A stretch of 64,000 nt of DNA. Origin: Cryptomeria japonica. Lineage: Eukaryota > Streptophyta > Pinopsida > Cupressales > Cupressaceae. The notes beneath the pieces were generated by a model. That model did not search any database. It was not told the origin of the DNA and worked only from the letters and a program-made list of their open reading frames with translations. The position numbers and the translations under genes are program-made. Shown piece after piece: positions 46,986-59,847 of the stretch; positions within the stretch are counted from its first letter, which is position 1, and every line of letters starts with the position of its first letter. The stretch lies in contig NC_081409.1 of the NCBI RefSeq assembly GCF_030272615.1, forward strand, positions 612,059,755-612,123,754. The letters run 5' to 3'.

Positions 46986-49900
46986 CTATGGTTATAATGT
47001 TTTCAAAAAATTAAAGTTTCACAGGCTGAGAATATTTTTGAATAAAAAATGTCGTCTCTCTCACACACACACACACACTTAAGCAATCTATTTTTTTTTA
47101 TGATGCAGTAGATACATTAAAATATGACTGATATAAATGGAAAAATCAATCAGCAACTTAAATGGCTAGATATCTCCTTTATTTTGTATATCTCTTTTTA
47201 ATATGCATGCATACCCATTTGAATTTAAAGCACATGGCATTTAAACTTAGCTCTATTCTTTTTAAATTTGTTTGGATGACTAGATTTCCCTTTCATGGCT
47301 AAATCCATATTTAAAAAAAAAAAAACATTTAAGGACAGAATACTTAATCCAACAGATTTTAAATAGATGTATTTCTCTCTATTTTAAGAAGCATATAGTT
47401 AACTTTAGAGCTAGTTTATTTTATCTAGATTTATTTTCTCCAATATTTGTAAGGAATAAAATGGCAGATTTAGATAATTTCCAGCAACATTAATACAGCT
47501 TAAAATTTCAAGCAAAACTATTTTACTAAGTTGAATACAACATTAATATCCATTCTAAAATCTAATTTACTATATTTGCAGTTGTAATTAAGTAAATAGG
47601 ACTAAGAGATCATTTCTAGCTTAATAACTTACATGCTATTCTATTTTATATATCTACACTATTTTCATTATGCATGTGAGATAAAATGGATTTTATTTTC
47701 AAATAAACATAAGTACAACAAATATTATTTCAATAGCTATAAGAACTTAATCCAACAAAAAACATTTCATTTTTGCAATATTGACTTAACAAAATAATAC
47801 TTTTCTTTTAAGCATACTAGAATACAATATAGTCAACATTACATATGGGTGAGATACCCAACTAGTCCCTCATCCATCTTAAATGGGAACTTTAAAATGA
47901 ATACATATCTTTCTCAAAGAAATACAACATGTAACTTTTTATATACATTGCTGCAACTAAAAATAGTATCCCCTTTCCCTAGTCTTTTTCTGCAAACTCA
48001 AGTAAAAACCAACAACTCCTAGCTTTCTTTTATTTTATTTTCCAAGCAACTTGCATACAAATCATAAGGCTATGACCATGGAGAGCTCACCTCCTAGCTT
48101 AGGCTTACTAGAAGCCACCCCCAAGCATGGAGAACCAAGCCCTAGACAGGTTACACTCAAGCAAACAGAACAAGCAAGGGAAAACACTCAACAAATACTT
48201 TCCCAACCAAGGCTAAACTTCATCACAAAATATGATGTTTTTACAAGGGTGGAAGTAGAGCAAATACCTTGAGGAGACTGCAAGAATGGTAGATCACAAG
48301 CCACCTCATGGCAAACAAAACTATAACATAAGTTTCATTAACCCCACATCCTTATGCTCCCCAAGGCATTCATGCCATACTTTCTCTCCTTATGACCCCC
48401 AAATGCATAAACAAGGCTATGCAGCAAGGGTCACATAAACAAACCCTTGAGATCACTCTCATAATGAGAGCCTCTCACTCTAAGGCTATCAAACTCCTTC
48501 CACCCCCAAGACCATCCTACTCTCCCAAGAGTAGAAGGCCTTGGTTACTCCCAAATCTCAAGAAAATGTATAGAAGAAATAAAAGGTAGATCACATATAA
48601 TTTCACAAAGGAAAATACAAGAAAAAACAACTTTTACATACAAACAACCTTTCAAACATAACATGCAACATAAAAGGGAGAAGATGAACCAACCTTCAAT
48701 CTGCCCAAAGGTTTGCTAGAACTAGTTGAGGATGAGCAGCCCAATTCCACAATACTTTCTTCTACACTTAGCCAAATTTCTATCAAAAAACTATTTCTTT
48801 CAAAAATGCAAGATCTCCAAAATGGAGAGCGGGTGATTACTCACTAAGTCCCTAATTCTTGCCTAAGAAGGATTCTCTCACTCTTCCCAACCCCTTGGAT
48901 AGAGTGAGAGTTCCCATTGGTTGGTCTTCCCAACCTCTTACATGTTGCTAAAACTGGAAAGGGAAAAGGTAAGAGAAGGTGGGGAAGAGAGACTAACACA
49001 AGAAAGGAAGGTTGTCTATCCTAGGAGGCACCTTTTAAGTTGAATTTTTGCTCACCTTGGGAAAACCACTTTTTGAGGTGACTAAACAGTCACATGGGGG
49101 TAGTCACGTGCCTAAAAATACCCCCAACCCATAGGTATACCCTATGGACCTTAGGAAAAACCCCTAAACTACCCCTAGGAGTCCATTTGACCCCTTAGAA
49201 ACCCACCTGAAGTTTACCTTCGGGTCAAACCTGAGTTGACCACTCCAAAGACTCTCTACCCAAGGAAAATTTGGGACCACATCCAAATATTTAAAAAAAG
49301 GCTTTGGTTGAAACAATCTCCCTCCAAGAGACAAGTCAAAATCAAAGCACTATTCAACACATGTCAAGTGACACAATAAAATACATTACATAATTACACA
49401 TGGAAATTGTCTCTTGTTGGATTTAAATAAATCAATAAATAAAATTTAACACACATGCATCATTTACTATTACGAATAAAATATGATACATATGGGGTGT
49501 TGTCTCTCCAAATAGACAACCCCTGGTTTTACGAACGTACATAGGTCTAGATTTGGTTCTCCATAATATTTCCATGGTCACATGGATAATTTTCCTACGC
49601 ATCTCAATTACACATTAGTAATTCCAAATAACCTCATATAATATTAAACACATGAATAAGAATACACATCAAACACTCAACATACAATTGACATTAACAA
49701 ATCAATATCTCATCTATCCCAATTAATCCACATAAGCAATTATCATAATCCTCAAAGTTTGATTCATTCATAAGATATGCATCCTATTACTATCATCATA
49801 ATAAAGTCCCGCAAGTCCAATAATGACATACATCATCTCAAAGTTATCCTATTCTAGAATCATATAAAGTTCTATATCCATAATGCATACAAATGAAGCA

Positions 49901-50036
49901 TCAATATACATCAATGTTATCCAAATCATGGAATCATATAAGTTCTAAATCCATAATGCATAAAAATAAAGCATCCATAATAGTCTAAACATGAAAATCA
50001 CTGAAATGCTAGGATGAGTCGAGGTAGGGCCTCACA

Positions 50037-50900
50037 AATGTAAATTTAGGTGTTCCAAGCAATGAATAAATGAAAATCAAAGGAACATAAAAGTTAGAAA
50101 GTGATAATCAACTAATGGATTACGTAGAGTATCCACAGAGTAGTTCACAAAGGCAGGGAAAGAAGATCATGTAGGAGAAAATGATTTTTTAAACTAGAAT
50201 GATAGTGAGCATAGGCATACAAGGGAAAAATAAGCAGAAACATTATGGTAGAAAGACGTTATAGGCAAGAAATTAAAGGGTAGGTAATGCATGAGAATGT
50301 AGGTTGAAGCGTGCAGAGAAGTAGAAAGACAGAGATGTTATGCCTCTTGAAAATGTTATTTATCTCTTTTGAATGAACACTTAGCGAAGAATGATACTTG
50401 TTGGGCGGAAGGAAGAGCTAAGAGATAATGTCTCAACAACATGCGGAGGTAAGAAAAGGAATCTCAAACGAATGGGGTTCTTGAGATTTCTATAGTAAAT
50501 AGAAAACAATAAACGATGTGCTATACAAAATATGTTAGTATGAAAAGATCGAATAAAGAATATGATACAAATATTAAACTTCTAGAAACAAAAAAAAACT
50601 CCAAATTGAGAAATATTAGAACTTGCAAGAAATTTACAGATGTAACTCAGTGATAAATCATTTTTGGCGGAAAGCCTTCCAAAACTTAAAAAAAATAAAA
50701 TTTAAACTAGAATCTAAATGGATTTATCCTACATGCAAACTTGTTAAGAAGTTTGAAAAAAATAAATTAAAAATCTGAAAACAAAACTTGCACAAAACAA
50801 GTTAGAGAACAAACTTCTTCTCTTCTCTCAAAGAGTGCCTCCAAGAAAGGTGAGCTCCAAAAAAAATGGCAACCTTCATCAACTTCCACTTAAAAAAAGA
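50037..50900 (-). other. Leader DNA of copia D, right part
   Basis: AT-rich DNA between the AATGT duplication of A and D's primer site. No coding frame. Confidence 0.6.
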
Positions 50901-50922
50901 TTAGTAACCTGCTCTGATACCA
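50901..50922 (-). other. Primer-binding site of copia D
   Basis: Minus strand TGGTATCAGAGCAGGTTACT directly follows the LTR end (TCCTTTCA). This is the initiator-Met site with a perfect TGGTATCAGAGC core. Confidence 0.9.
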
Positions 50923-51082
50923 TGAAAGGAAATACAAGTGAAAGAAAATGAAAAAAAATCCAAGTATATTGATTGAAGTAATGTTAGCAAAGTAGAGAGC
51001 AACTTGAGAGCAATCACCCAAAACTTGAAAAAGAGACACAAGAGCTTTTGAAAGGGGAAAAGCAAAGAAAAACCCCTTATTT

Positions 51083-51176
<94 letters not shown>

Positions 51177-51481
51177 GCTCATTACAATTATATCATAAAG
51201 TGAAGAATGAGAGGAGAAGCATCTCTTAAATAATGATGAGAAGAGGAGATACAAAGTAACTCCCAAATCTATGAATGCCACCATTCATAATATGTGTTTG
51301 CAATGTATCAACATCCTCTTAGGGAGGATAAAGAGTTAATATTCCTTAATAAAGTAAAATAAAAGAAATGACTTGTCCTCACACATGTACTAGAGGACAA
51401 ATTACATGTAAGGATTCTAAAGGAATATCCCAAATTAAATACAAATAAACCTAATCCAAGTAAAGATTAAATATTCTAACA
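50923..51481 (-). mobile_element. 5' LTR of copia D
   Basis: 559 bp; on the minus strand it starts TGTTAGAATATT, a common plant copia LTR start, and ends CCTTTCA. It contains a (GT)n(GA)n microsatellite. Only one LTR is in the window. The next five bases (ATGTA, 51482-51486) are the candidate target duplication, whose partner is outside. Confidence 0.85.
51085..51173. repeat. (GT)n(GA)n microsatellite
   Basis: About 35 GT units followed by about 10 GA units inside the LTR of D. Confidence 0.95.
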
Positions 51482-52296
51482 ATGTATCTTGATGTAAGAG
51501 GATATTGTAATTTTGTAAGTTATGATATATAATTTATGAAGTGGTATTTATGGTTAGTGGATATGGTTCTTGTTAAGGAATATATTATCCTATTGATTTT
51601 GTCTTATTGAATGTAAATTATGTAATGAGCTTTATGATGGTTTGGTTGCTTCTATTTATGAGAATCCATTATGTATTTTTAAATGATGAAATGAGAGATG
51701 TTGATTGGTTTAGTAATCATGTATATTTTATGTCATTGAAATAAGGATTATGTTCTAGTCTTGAGTGACACCCTACAATATGGAATGGATAATGATTATG
51801 ATTTAGAATTCGTATTTAGTTATGCATTATGTATTCAAAGTATGAGGATTAGGAACATTTGGATTTGGTGAACCTAAAATTAATCTAAGGAATAAATTGG
51901 TAATTGAGATTATGTCAACATGTGTTCATGGTAGTATAGTCTACATGAAATATTTATATTTTCTTGTAGAAGTAATGTCAAGAATGAATGCTTGAAGGGT
52001 TAGAATGTGGTAAAGCTATTATGAGGTAATCTATATTAATGTTCTTAGTGGTATGTTAAGTAATGGCGTTAAGATACCCTAGAGAATGATATACTATGTG
52101 ATGTTGTTTATTTCCACTTGTGTACTTATGCTATTATGATCATGATTGTAAGTTGATTATGTGCATGTTTAGTTGATGATTAATTAGATGTACATGTTTA
52201 ATGTGAGATACGTGTTGTAATAATAGATGTTAAAAAAATATCTCGATTTGTTAGGTAGTTGATTAATTTCCGTAGGGTATTTTGGTGGGTATTACA
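51482..52296 (+). mobile_element. 5' LTR remnant of element G
   Basis: AT-rich DNA ending GGTGGGTATTACA, followed two bases later by an initiator-Met primer site. The LTR start (TGTAGTGCCCC, seen at 55882) does not occur here, so the front part lies left of copia D, which cut this LTR. Confidence 0.75.
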
Positions 52297-55200
52297 TCTG
52301 GTATCAGAGATAGGTTGCAAACACTGGGATCTCTGGTTAAGGTTATTTCTCTTAGTCTTGTGCAGTGTGTCATAATGTTCTCTTTGACTTGAGTTGTTAT
52401 TCGAGATTTTTGTTGGAAAAGGCCATTGGAACCTTCAATATCTTAGTTGTCTAATATTCGTATTCTCTCCCTAAGCATTTATAAAAATCATAATTGTATG
52501 CAATATGTGTATTAATTTCTCATGCATGCCTCCTGGATGCAAGCAATGTTTATATGATTCTATGCAGTCTCGCCTTGCTCTGTAATTTCTAGTTCTTACC
52601 TAAATGTTAAAGGGTGTTTTCACTATATAAATGATTATTCTATAGAGTGAGAGAAAATTGTGTGTATTCTCTTAGATAATGTTATGTTTATAGGACTAGC
52701 TTGTTATGTTGGAATAATACATTGATTTTCTTATGAATAGTAAGATGAAGCCTTTGTATTATGCAAATAAAAATAATTTAGTGTAGATCATGATGTGTAA
52801 TTGAAGAACTTGTGTGAGATGCATCTATATATAAGTAAATAGTACCTTAATATACCCTTCTCTTTCTTTTATTCTCCTGTGTAAAATGTAAGGAAGTTAA
52901 CTAGTGATTTATGGGTACCAAAAAGAACTATTGGGTGTTTATATATGTGTGTAATCTTGCATGTAAGAAAAGATACTATGAATAGATCATATCTTTTAGG
53001 GATTTGAGACTTCTATTTTCACTTGTAATGTTAGGAGACCTCATGAAAGGTTGTATTTACATATATTAGAGAATTTTGTAAGTAGATTCATTGAATAATA
53101 AATATGGCATGTATAGAAAAATCAAAATCATCTATGTATAATTTTTGTGTGCATATAATGATTGTCTAGAAATACTCTTTCTCCCTCTTCTCTCTAATTG
53201 AGTACAAGATTCATAGAGCTTAGGATTCTATTTGATATTAAAAGAAGCATTGAATACTAATTGATTACTATGAATTTTCATGCATTAAAAAGAGAAGCTT
53301 GGATGGAATAAATTTGAATTAAAGATTAAAATTCATGTGTTGCATCCATGATTTTCGTTTTAAGAATAATAAGTTGGGTAGAATATCTTTTGCATGAGTA
53401 ATTTAGGAAATTTAATGAATTAATAGGTTAATGGATCATGTTATTGTATATGTGTCGAGAATGGTAGAATTGGTGCATTGCATGTATAATATAGGAAATT
53501 TGAAATCATACCATTGTATCCCTATTTGGTTTGAAAAGATAAAAGTCTTTAGCTTCATGGAAGATTTTAATGGTTTTGATGACATGTTCTATTGATTCAA
53601 TCGATAGATTAAGAAAAGATGCCATCTCCTTACCCTATTTAAAATTTATGAAAGTTCTTGCTCAATGAATTCTAGTGGGATGGATTGATAATAAATTGAA
53701 TGAGGTTGTAATGTGTTCCTAAATGACAATTTTCCTTGAATTGCTGAAAATAATAAGTTTATAGATGATTATAATTGAGGACTGATAGGAGATGAGTTTG
53801 AAAAGAATAATGCATGTATTTGAATTTGTGTGATATTATATGAAAAAGGAAATAAAGTTGTAACAAGTAAGGCTATGATAACTAGTTTCATGCTTAATAT
53901 AGATAAATTGACTAGTTAATTGTATGTTAGGGAATGATCATAGGTGATAGGAGTAGATATGATTGAAATTTGATATTAAATTTTGCTTAGCAATAAAGTA
54001 ATGGGATTTGTCTCTTAAAAATAATGATGTAGATTTGTAAATATACGTTTGACTAAATTGTTTAGTGACATCATGAAGAAAATTATAATCATTTGTATGT
54101 TATTTATTATGCATTGAGCGAAATGGTGTATATTATAGCATATCATCAAGTGATTAACTGAGGTTTTGATATCTATTTCTATTATAACTTGGTAAATGTG
54201 ATCATTCTATAAATAGGATATCTTGAACATTAGTCATGATATGAGTATATTTCTTGTGTGAGCATGAGGCACTTTATCTCTTCCTAGCATATGTCTCCTT
54301 TCATAAAGGATAATTGCCTAGACTATCGTAAAAGATTGCATTGCATTAAAAATGATAAAAGGAATATGGATATATAAATAAATTTACAATCTTAATTGTT
54401 TGGTGTGCACTCTCTAACACATTCAGGGCATTGTACCCTTGTATGTTGTGAAGCGATTACTCCATTTGGTGTGACTAATATTGGTCACCTTGTGATATGG
54501 ATTTGAATGAGTTGGCTATGTTGCCTTGAGTTATTTGTGATTTTTGTGAAGCATCATTGGAGTAAATTTTATTTTTGGCTTTCTTTATTATTATTTCATA
54601 TATTTTATTTTATATGGTGGCACTTGTCACACTTTATTTCTTGTTGATTTTTTCAATAATTTTTCATGATTTAACATTGATTCGATGATCTTTCCTTTTG
54701 GGCTTTCTCTTTTGTTGTCTTTTGTAGTTTATAGTGGTTATTCCTGATGTTGAGTATTGTGGTCCCTCATTTTGTGTTAAGTGTTGTTTCTATCATGTTC
54801 ATTGTGAACCTCTGATAGTGTGTGTAAGGGAGGACACCATGGAGAAGTGCACTGGATATGGTGGATAATTAGATAATATTAGTGATGAATGAAGTAAATG
54901 AAATATGTCTCGTAGATGAAATGCATTCGTAAATTTCTAGATTTTATGAAATGTTAGATAGGATTACATTTGGATTTAAGAAGTTTTTAATATTTGAAAT
55001 AGTTAAATGCAAATCAACTATAGATTTCTTGTCTTCTATGAGTGCCTATGTATATCTCATGTATAAATAAGTAATAAGGATGCCTATGAATGATTTATTG
55101 AAGGTAGGGTTCAACGATTGATTGTATCATGTAGAGAGATTCGCTCCTCCTTAGTTAAGATGGTGTTGTGCTTCATGTTTGGTGATTTTGGTGTGGAGAT

Positions 55201-55881
55201 TGAAAGGTTTGGATTCCATAAATCTTGTTTTCTCTTAAGTATATGGATTATAGATTTTTGGTTATTGTGTGATATCTTGATTATATTTTACTTTGAGGAA
55301 GCTTAAATTTAAATTTTTTTCCCTCATATAAATATATGACATGACTTCCTCAATAGGATAGGGGAATGTATATGTGTCAATGTTTAGTAAAAATGTATAT
55401 TTGTCTCTTATTTGCATGTGTATATATGTTTAAGGATTGTAGTCCTGCTTGAAAAGTGTGATTTATAGTGATTTGCATTTATAGATGCCAGCTCGAAGAC
55501 TTGATTTATGGATTTTCCCTCCAAAATATGGTTAAATGATGTTCTCTTGGTGGTATTTTAATGATTTAGTATGCTCATTATAACTAGTAAGAGTGTTGTG
55601 TCTAATTTTAACTCATTGAATGCATTAATTTGAATAATTGAGGTATAGAAAGGTAGCTTGTGTTGTCATTATCTTACTTTGAGACTAGGAAAATGTTTGA
55701 AACTAAGATGTATAATTGATTGATGGATCCTTCAATGAGAAGATTAGGTATATTGTTTGTAAGTGTTCTGAAGCAAAGATATAATTTGGTCTTATTCAAA
55801 AGAATTTTGAGACTAATGTATGCATGTCTTCACTCTAAGCTTTGTGACTTCTAGGAGTAAGTCGAGTTTTAGGGGGGAGGA
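52297..55881 (+). mobile_element. Internal region of G, non-coding (LARD-like)
   Basis: 3.6 kb bounded by the primer site TGGTATCAGAGA (52299-52310) and the polypurine tract AGGGGGGAGGA (55871-55881). I find no gag or pol motif and no coding frame; 55118-55306 is a chance ORF. A long LTR element with a conserved frame of priming sites but no proteins matches the large retrotransposon derivative type, or a very old decayed copy. Confidence 0.65.
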
Positions 55882-56136
55882 TGTAGTGCCCCTCCCCGAT
55901 TCATCCTTTATGAGAGGATGTGATAAATACTTCTGGATTTGTTCATGCTCTTGATGTCTCTTGTTTCATTCTTTATATTGATATTCTCTTTGACATTAAT
56001 GGATTCATTATGGTTATTATAAAGATGTTGATTCTATGCTTTGGTTTGACTATTGAAGTTAGAACTATGTTGAGCTTCAAGATCATTGCAATATTTAGGA
56101 CATGTGGTTCATGTTTATTTTATTGGTAGAAGACAT
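55882..56136 (+). mobile_element. 3' LTR start of G, cut by element H
   Basis: Starts TGTAGTGCCCCTCCCCG directly after the polypurine tract. Copia element H begins at 56137 after GACAT (56132-56136), its candidate target duplication. Confidence 0.7.
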
Positions 56137-57245
56137 TGTTCCAGTGATACTTTGATGAAGATCAATGAATTTTGATGCATAGAGATTACTTAGGGGTTGC
56201 CATTTATGGAAACTCAACCTATTGATCCTATCCGGTATATGGAGGTTGGGATTACCAAAAGTCTTGAGCAGTCTTATTACTCATGAGGCATAAGTATGTC
56301 AGTAGAACTCAATATAGAGATTGGTAAGCATTACTCATTTCTGGTGATGTATTTTTGGTTGCGGTGTCAGGATTAATTTATTGGATATGTGAGGCAGCTT
56401 ATCATGAAATTCTAGCCTCTAGTCTTGATTCATAAGCAAGTTTCAAAGTCCAATATCTGATATTGCAGTAAGACAAGGTTATCTTCATGTTTAATAGTGT
56501 AATGTGTGGCCCAAATTCTTTGAGGTGATTCTGGTGGTTGTTGGTAAGTTGGAGGTGATTAGTGTGCCTTATGGGAAGCTTGTTATCATTGTTTTTGGAT
56601 CCTCATAAAGATTTGTAGAAGGTTTGAGCCGACACATCATTATATGTTTCATACTTTGTTGTTTTGAGAAGCCGACTAGTTGGAGTTCTACTTTGGTAGT
56701 GTGGATATATTAGATAAACTTTAATGATGATTTTGAAGGATGGTATGTGTACGAAATTGTTTTGGAAGAGATTGAGTGTAGTTTCACATGCACATCTTAA
56801 GTTTTGATAATTCGATACTTAGTAGCAAAGCAGAATAGATAAATTTTTCTGAACAGTGACAACGGATCATTTTGAGCCTAACCAGAACTGATTCCTAGCA
56901 TTTATAGATGTACTCCATTTCAATCATTGTAATTACTTCTATAATTCAGTTGTAGGATAGTGAATCCTCTGAGGTTGTTGCCCTTTTGTAATTGAGCAGT
57001 GAGCTCTAAGTAGTGTATCTGAATGCAAGTGTATTCCTCTTTTGTAATAGTGTTTTACTACTGGCCATAGTATAATAATATTGTGGGTTCAAATCCAGTC
57101 ATGGTTTTTCCCTTTCTAGGTTTCAACGTAAAAAAATTTGTGTCATGGTTGCATGGTTAATTGGTTTGTATTTGTGGTGATTAAAGAATTAGTTGAATAA
57201 GTTTGAAAATTGCATTTCACCCCCCTCTCAGTGTCCATTGATTCA
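56137..57245 (+). mobile_element. 5' LTR of element H (copia)
   Basis: Starts TGTTCCAGTGATAC and ends TTGATTCA six bases before the primer site. It includes GGTTTTTCCCTTTCTAGG and CATTTCACCCCCCTCTCAG, phrases common near the polyA site and end of large plant copia LTRs. About 1.1 kb. The start is chosen from the TG and the neighbouring pentamer. Confidence 0.65.
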
Positions 57246-57251
57246 AAAAAT

Positions 57252-57264
57252 TGGTATCAGAGCC
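57252..57264 (+). other. Primer-binding site of H
   Basis: TGGTATCAGAGCC, initiator-Met type, perfect core. Confidence 0.9.
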
Positions 57265-57317
57265 TTGTGCCTTGGAAGAAGCCTAACAACTTGAGGAAGA
57301 TCTGAAAGATTGAATCA

Positions 57318-58447
57318 ATGGACTTTGGTTTGTAGAGATAGCTTAGTGTGGCACTTGAAGATCTCGATGCAACAAGAAATGAAGTCAGTTTCTTGAAGAG
57401 AAACCTAAGTGTAGCTAATGATTTCATTGATTCATTGAAAGAACAAGTGAGCACTTCCAGAGACAAGAGGAAAGAGTTGATAGACAAACTTAAGGAGAAA
57501 GAAGAGAAAAGAATTGAAAATCAAGACAAGACAGATGAATGTGAAAAGCTTGTTAGAGAGAATGCAGTTTTGAAGAATGAGATAAAATCCATTGTGATGA
57601 AGCTGACAAAGAAGATTGAAGCCCGAAAGAAGAATGAAGAAAGCTTGAATCAATCATTGAAAGATAGATCAAATGAATGTTGCAGACTGAATTGTGAAAT
57701 TGATCAATTAAGGCTTGAATTGATGCAAACAAAGAATGATGGGCAAGAGATTGAAAGACAAGTTATAATTCTAAGAGATAAACTTACTACTGCTAATGAA
57801 TATAAGGATAAATTCAAGGCTAGCTCAGCAAGGCTTGATGAGATACTAGAAATTTAGAGACATAGAGAGGACACACGAGGACTTGGATTTGAAAAAGGAG
57901 AATCCTCTAGTTCTGGACAGAGCAATGTAAGACCTAAGCATCAGAAGAACAAGAGACCTTTTGTAAGACAACCTAATGCTTATAAATTCAATGGTAGATG
58001 TTTTAATTGCAATAGATTCGGTCACATGGCAAGTCAATGCAAAAATAGGATGATGAACAATCAGATCAATGTTTCAAATGCAGCAATTTTGATCATAAGT
58101 CAAATATGTGCATAATGATGAACAATTTCTAGAATAAGAGACGTTTTGCATGTAGAATTTTTGGACATATCTCTAACCAATGCAGGATGAGACAAAATCC
58201 AATGAAATTTAGTCCTATGTAAATAAATATTGTCTACCATGCATGCAACAAACCACGTCATATTACAAAGTATTGTAGAAGAAGGAACAATGGTTCGGTG
58301 AACAAGAACAATCAAGATGAGAAAGGAAAAACAAAGATATATGAAATCAGATATCAACATAAAAAGATGTGGATTAAGAAGGAAGATTCAAATGTGAAGA
58401 ATATCTCCACACCTGAATCCAGTGATGGAACCTCATCTAGTAACTAG
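57318..58447 (+). pseudogene. Gag of H: coiled coil and several zinc knuckles
   Basis: Nucleocapsid/capsid protein of a copia element. ATG at 57318 is followed by two stops within 8 codons; the open part is 57348-57857. It is a long Lys/Glu-rich coiled coil. After a stop at 57855-57857 the frame continues with CFNCNRFGHMASQC (57999-58040), a clean CX2CX4HX4C knuckle. A frame change gives CFKCSNFDHKSNMC (about 58073-58112), then two damaged knuckles with FGHISNQC (about 58160-58185) and ACNKPRHITKYC (about 58240-58276). Four knuckles in a row is typical for this class of plant copia gag. It ends at the TAG 58445-58447. No protease, integrase or RT follows. Confidence 0.8.
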
Positions 58448-58855
58448 GGATTTTTGGCCTTAGGGGGCAGATTATCATGTAGAACCATAACCCCCCCCCT
58501 TCGGAGGTCTGTAACTGGTTCTAGAAGGTTGCAGAAGATCTAGTTCAGGTATGCAGATGATATCTAGAAGACTTCATGGATATTTGAGATTCCAGTAGGT
58601 GATTTCATGGAAACCAGAAGCCTTTAAGGTTGATAATTTATTACAAATTAAATTAGGTTTTCAAAGGTTAAAAGAGAATTTCATTTATTCATTCATCACA
58701 TTGCGAATGAAGAGTAAGATCAGAAGATCAAGGTGATCGAGTTTGACAACAATAATTGAGCTTGAAGTGATCATTCAAAGATTTCTAGTGTCTGGTTGAG
58801 ATTGAAAAAGGTATTTATCCAATTGCAAGCTATCTTTTCATATCCTAAATTCAAT
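58448..58855 (+). other. H, spacer between gag and second ORF, no gene
   Basis: About 400 bases with stops in all frames and a C9 run near 58490. Confidence 0.6.
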
Positions 58856-59847
58856 ATGGCATCTGCATCTGGTGTTGTGACTCCTTTGGTGGTTGATATT
58901 TTTGAGAGAGAAAGAATTGTATTCAAGAATCATCCTTTTAAATCTATTGACGATGATCTAGAAGGTGTATTTTCTTCAGTCACATATGATGTTCTTCATA
59001 ACGAGGATATTCGGGCTTATATCCACTGTAGCATTAAAGAATTGGGAAATGTGGATATGTTATCTCTCTACCACAAGAATATGTTGGATAGTTTGTGTAA
59101 TCCGAAGCCTAAATTCAAGTCACTTCAGGATAAGGATTTTGCACAATTTATTCATTTTCTAGTGTTTGATGAAGCAGAATGGGTCCGTTATATCCTAAGA
59201 AGAGTTCATGATGAATTCTTATGGCTGGAAATACCTCACAAAATCACCAAGCAAGCCATTCCAACAATTCCTTGTTTGAATGCAACCGGTGAGATTCTCA
59301 ATCTAAGGAAAGTTTTGAATGCCTTGTAATAGTTGTTACTAGATCCAAATTTGATAATCTATCAATGACAATTAGTGACATTGTTGAGAATGATGTCAGA
59401 TTTTCTTCAATGGTGGTGGGATATAAGGTATATCAATCTAGTAGGCAAAATTTAGTTTTTGGTACTGCTATATTCACTGCCTATCAAATGCTTAAGGAAA
59501 ACAAAAGGTATGATCTTTGTGAAGTACTTCTTAGTGAATTATTGAACAACTTGAAGAAGATAAAAAAAGATAAGAAAAATCTCTTCAAGTTTGGCTCACT
59601 AATTGTCTATTTAGCACTGTACTTCATGAACGAGATTCCTAGAATTGGAAAAGTCCAATGGGCTTATGATAAACCAGTGGATATGCAAATAATAGAAGGA
59701 TTGTTGTGTTTGGGTGACAATCTAATGTAGAAATATTCTTTATGGGGTTAATTTAAAACCTTTCAAGACAATATGAAAAACAAAGAAAGGATTCCAAAAG
59801 ACACAGTGGAAAAGTATGAGAAGACAATCTATATCATGGTTGACAAA
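58856..59847 (+). pseudogene. Unrecognised second ORF of H, cut by LTR I
   Basis: ATG at 58856 (MASASGVVTPLVVDIFERER) follows a short open upstream stretch. The frame runs to 59329, then after a one-base slip near 59320 continues as VVTRSKFDNLSMTISDIVEN to a TAG at 59728-59730 and, past one further TAA, to ERIPKDTVEKYEKTIYIMVDK at the insertion point of I. At least 330 residues. The composition is that of a soluble globular protein with several aromatic residues; I see no signal peptide, no membrane segment and no enzyme motif. It stands where pol should be. It could be a captured host gene or an element-specific protein; I do not assign a function. Confidence 0.6.

Noticed and set aside
48051-48589. 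ORFs 48051-48272 and 48392-48589 as host genes
   Set aside because: They lie in the LTR of A; the matching sequence in the other LTR is split by B and does not keep the frames open.
54829-54850. Purine-rich AAGGGAGGACACCATGG as another polypurine tract or gene start
   Set aside because: No LTR start follows and no coding frame opens.
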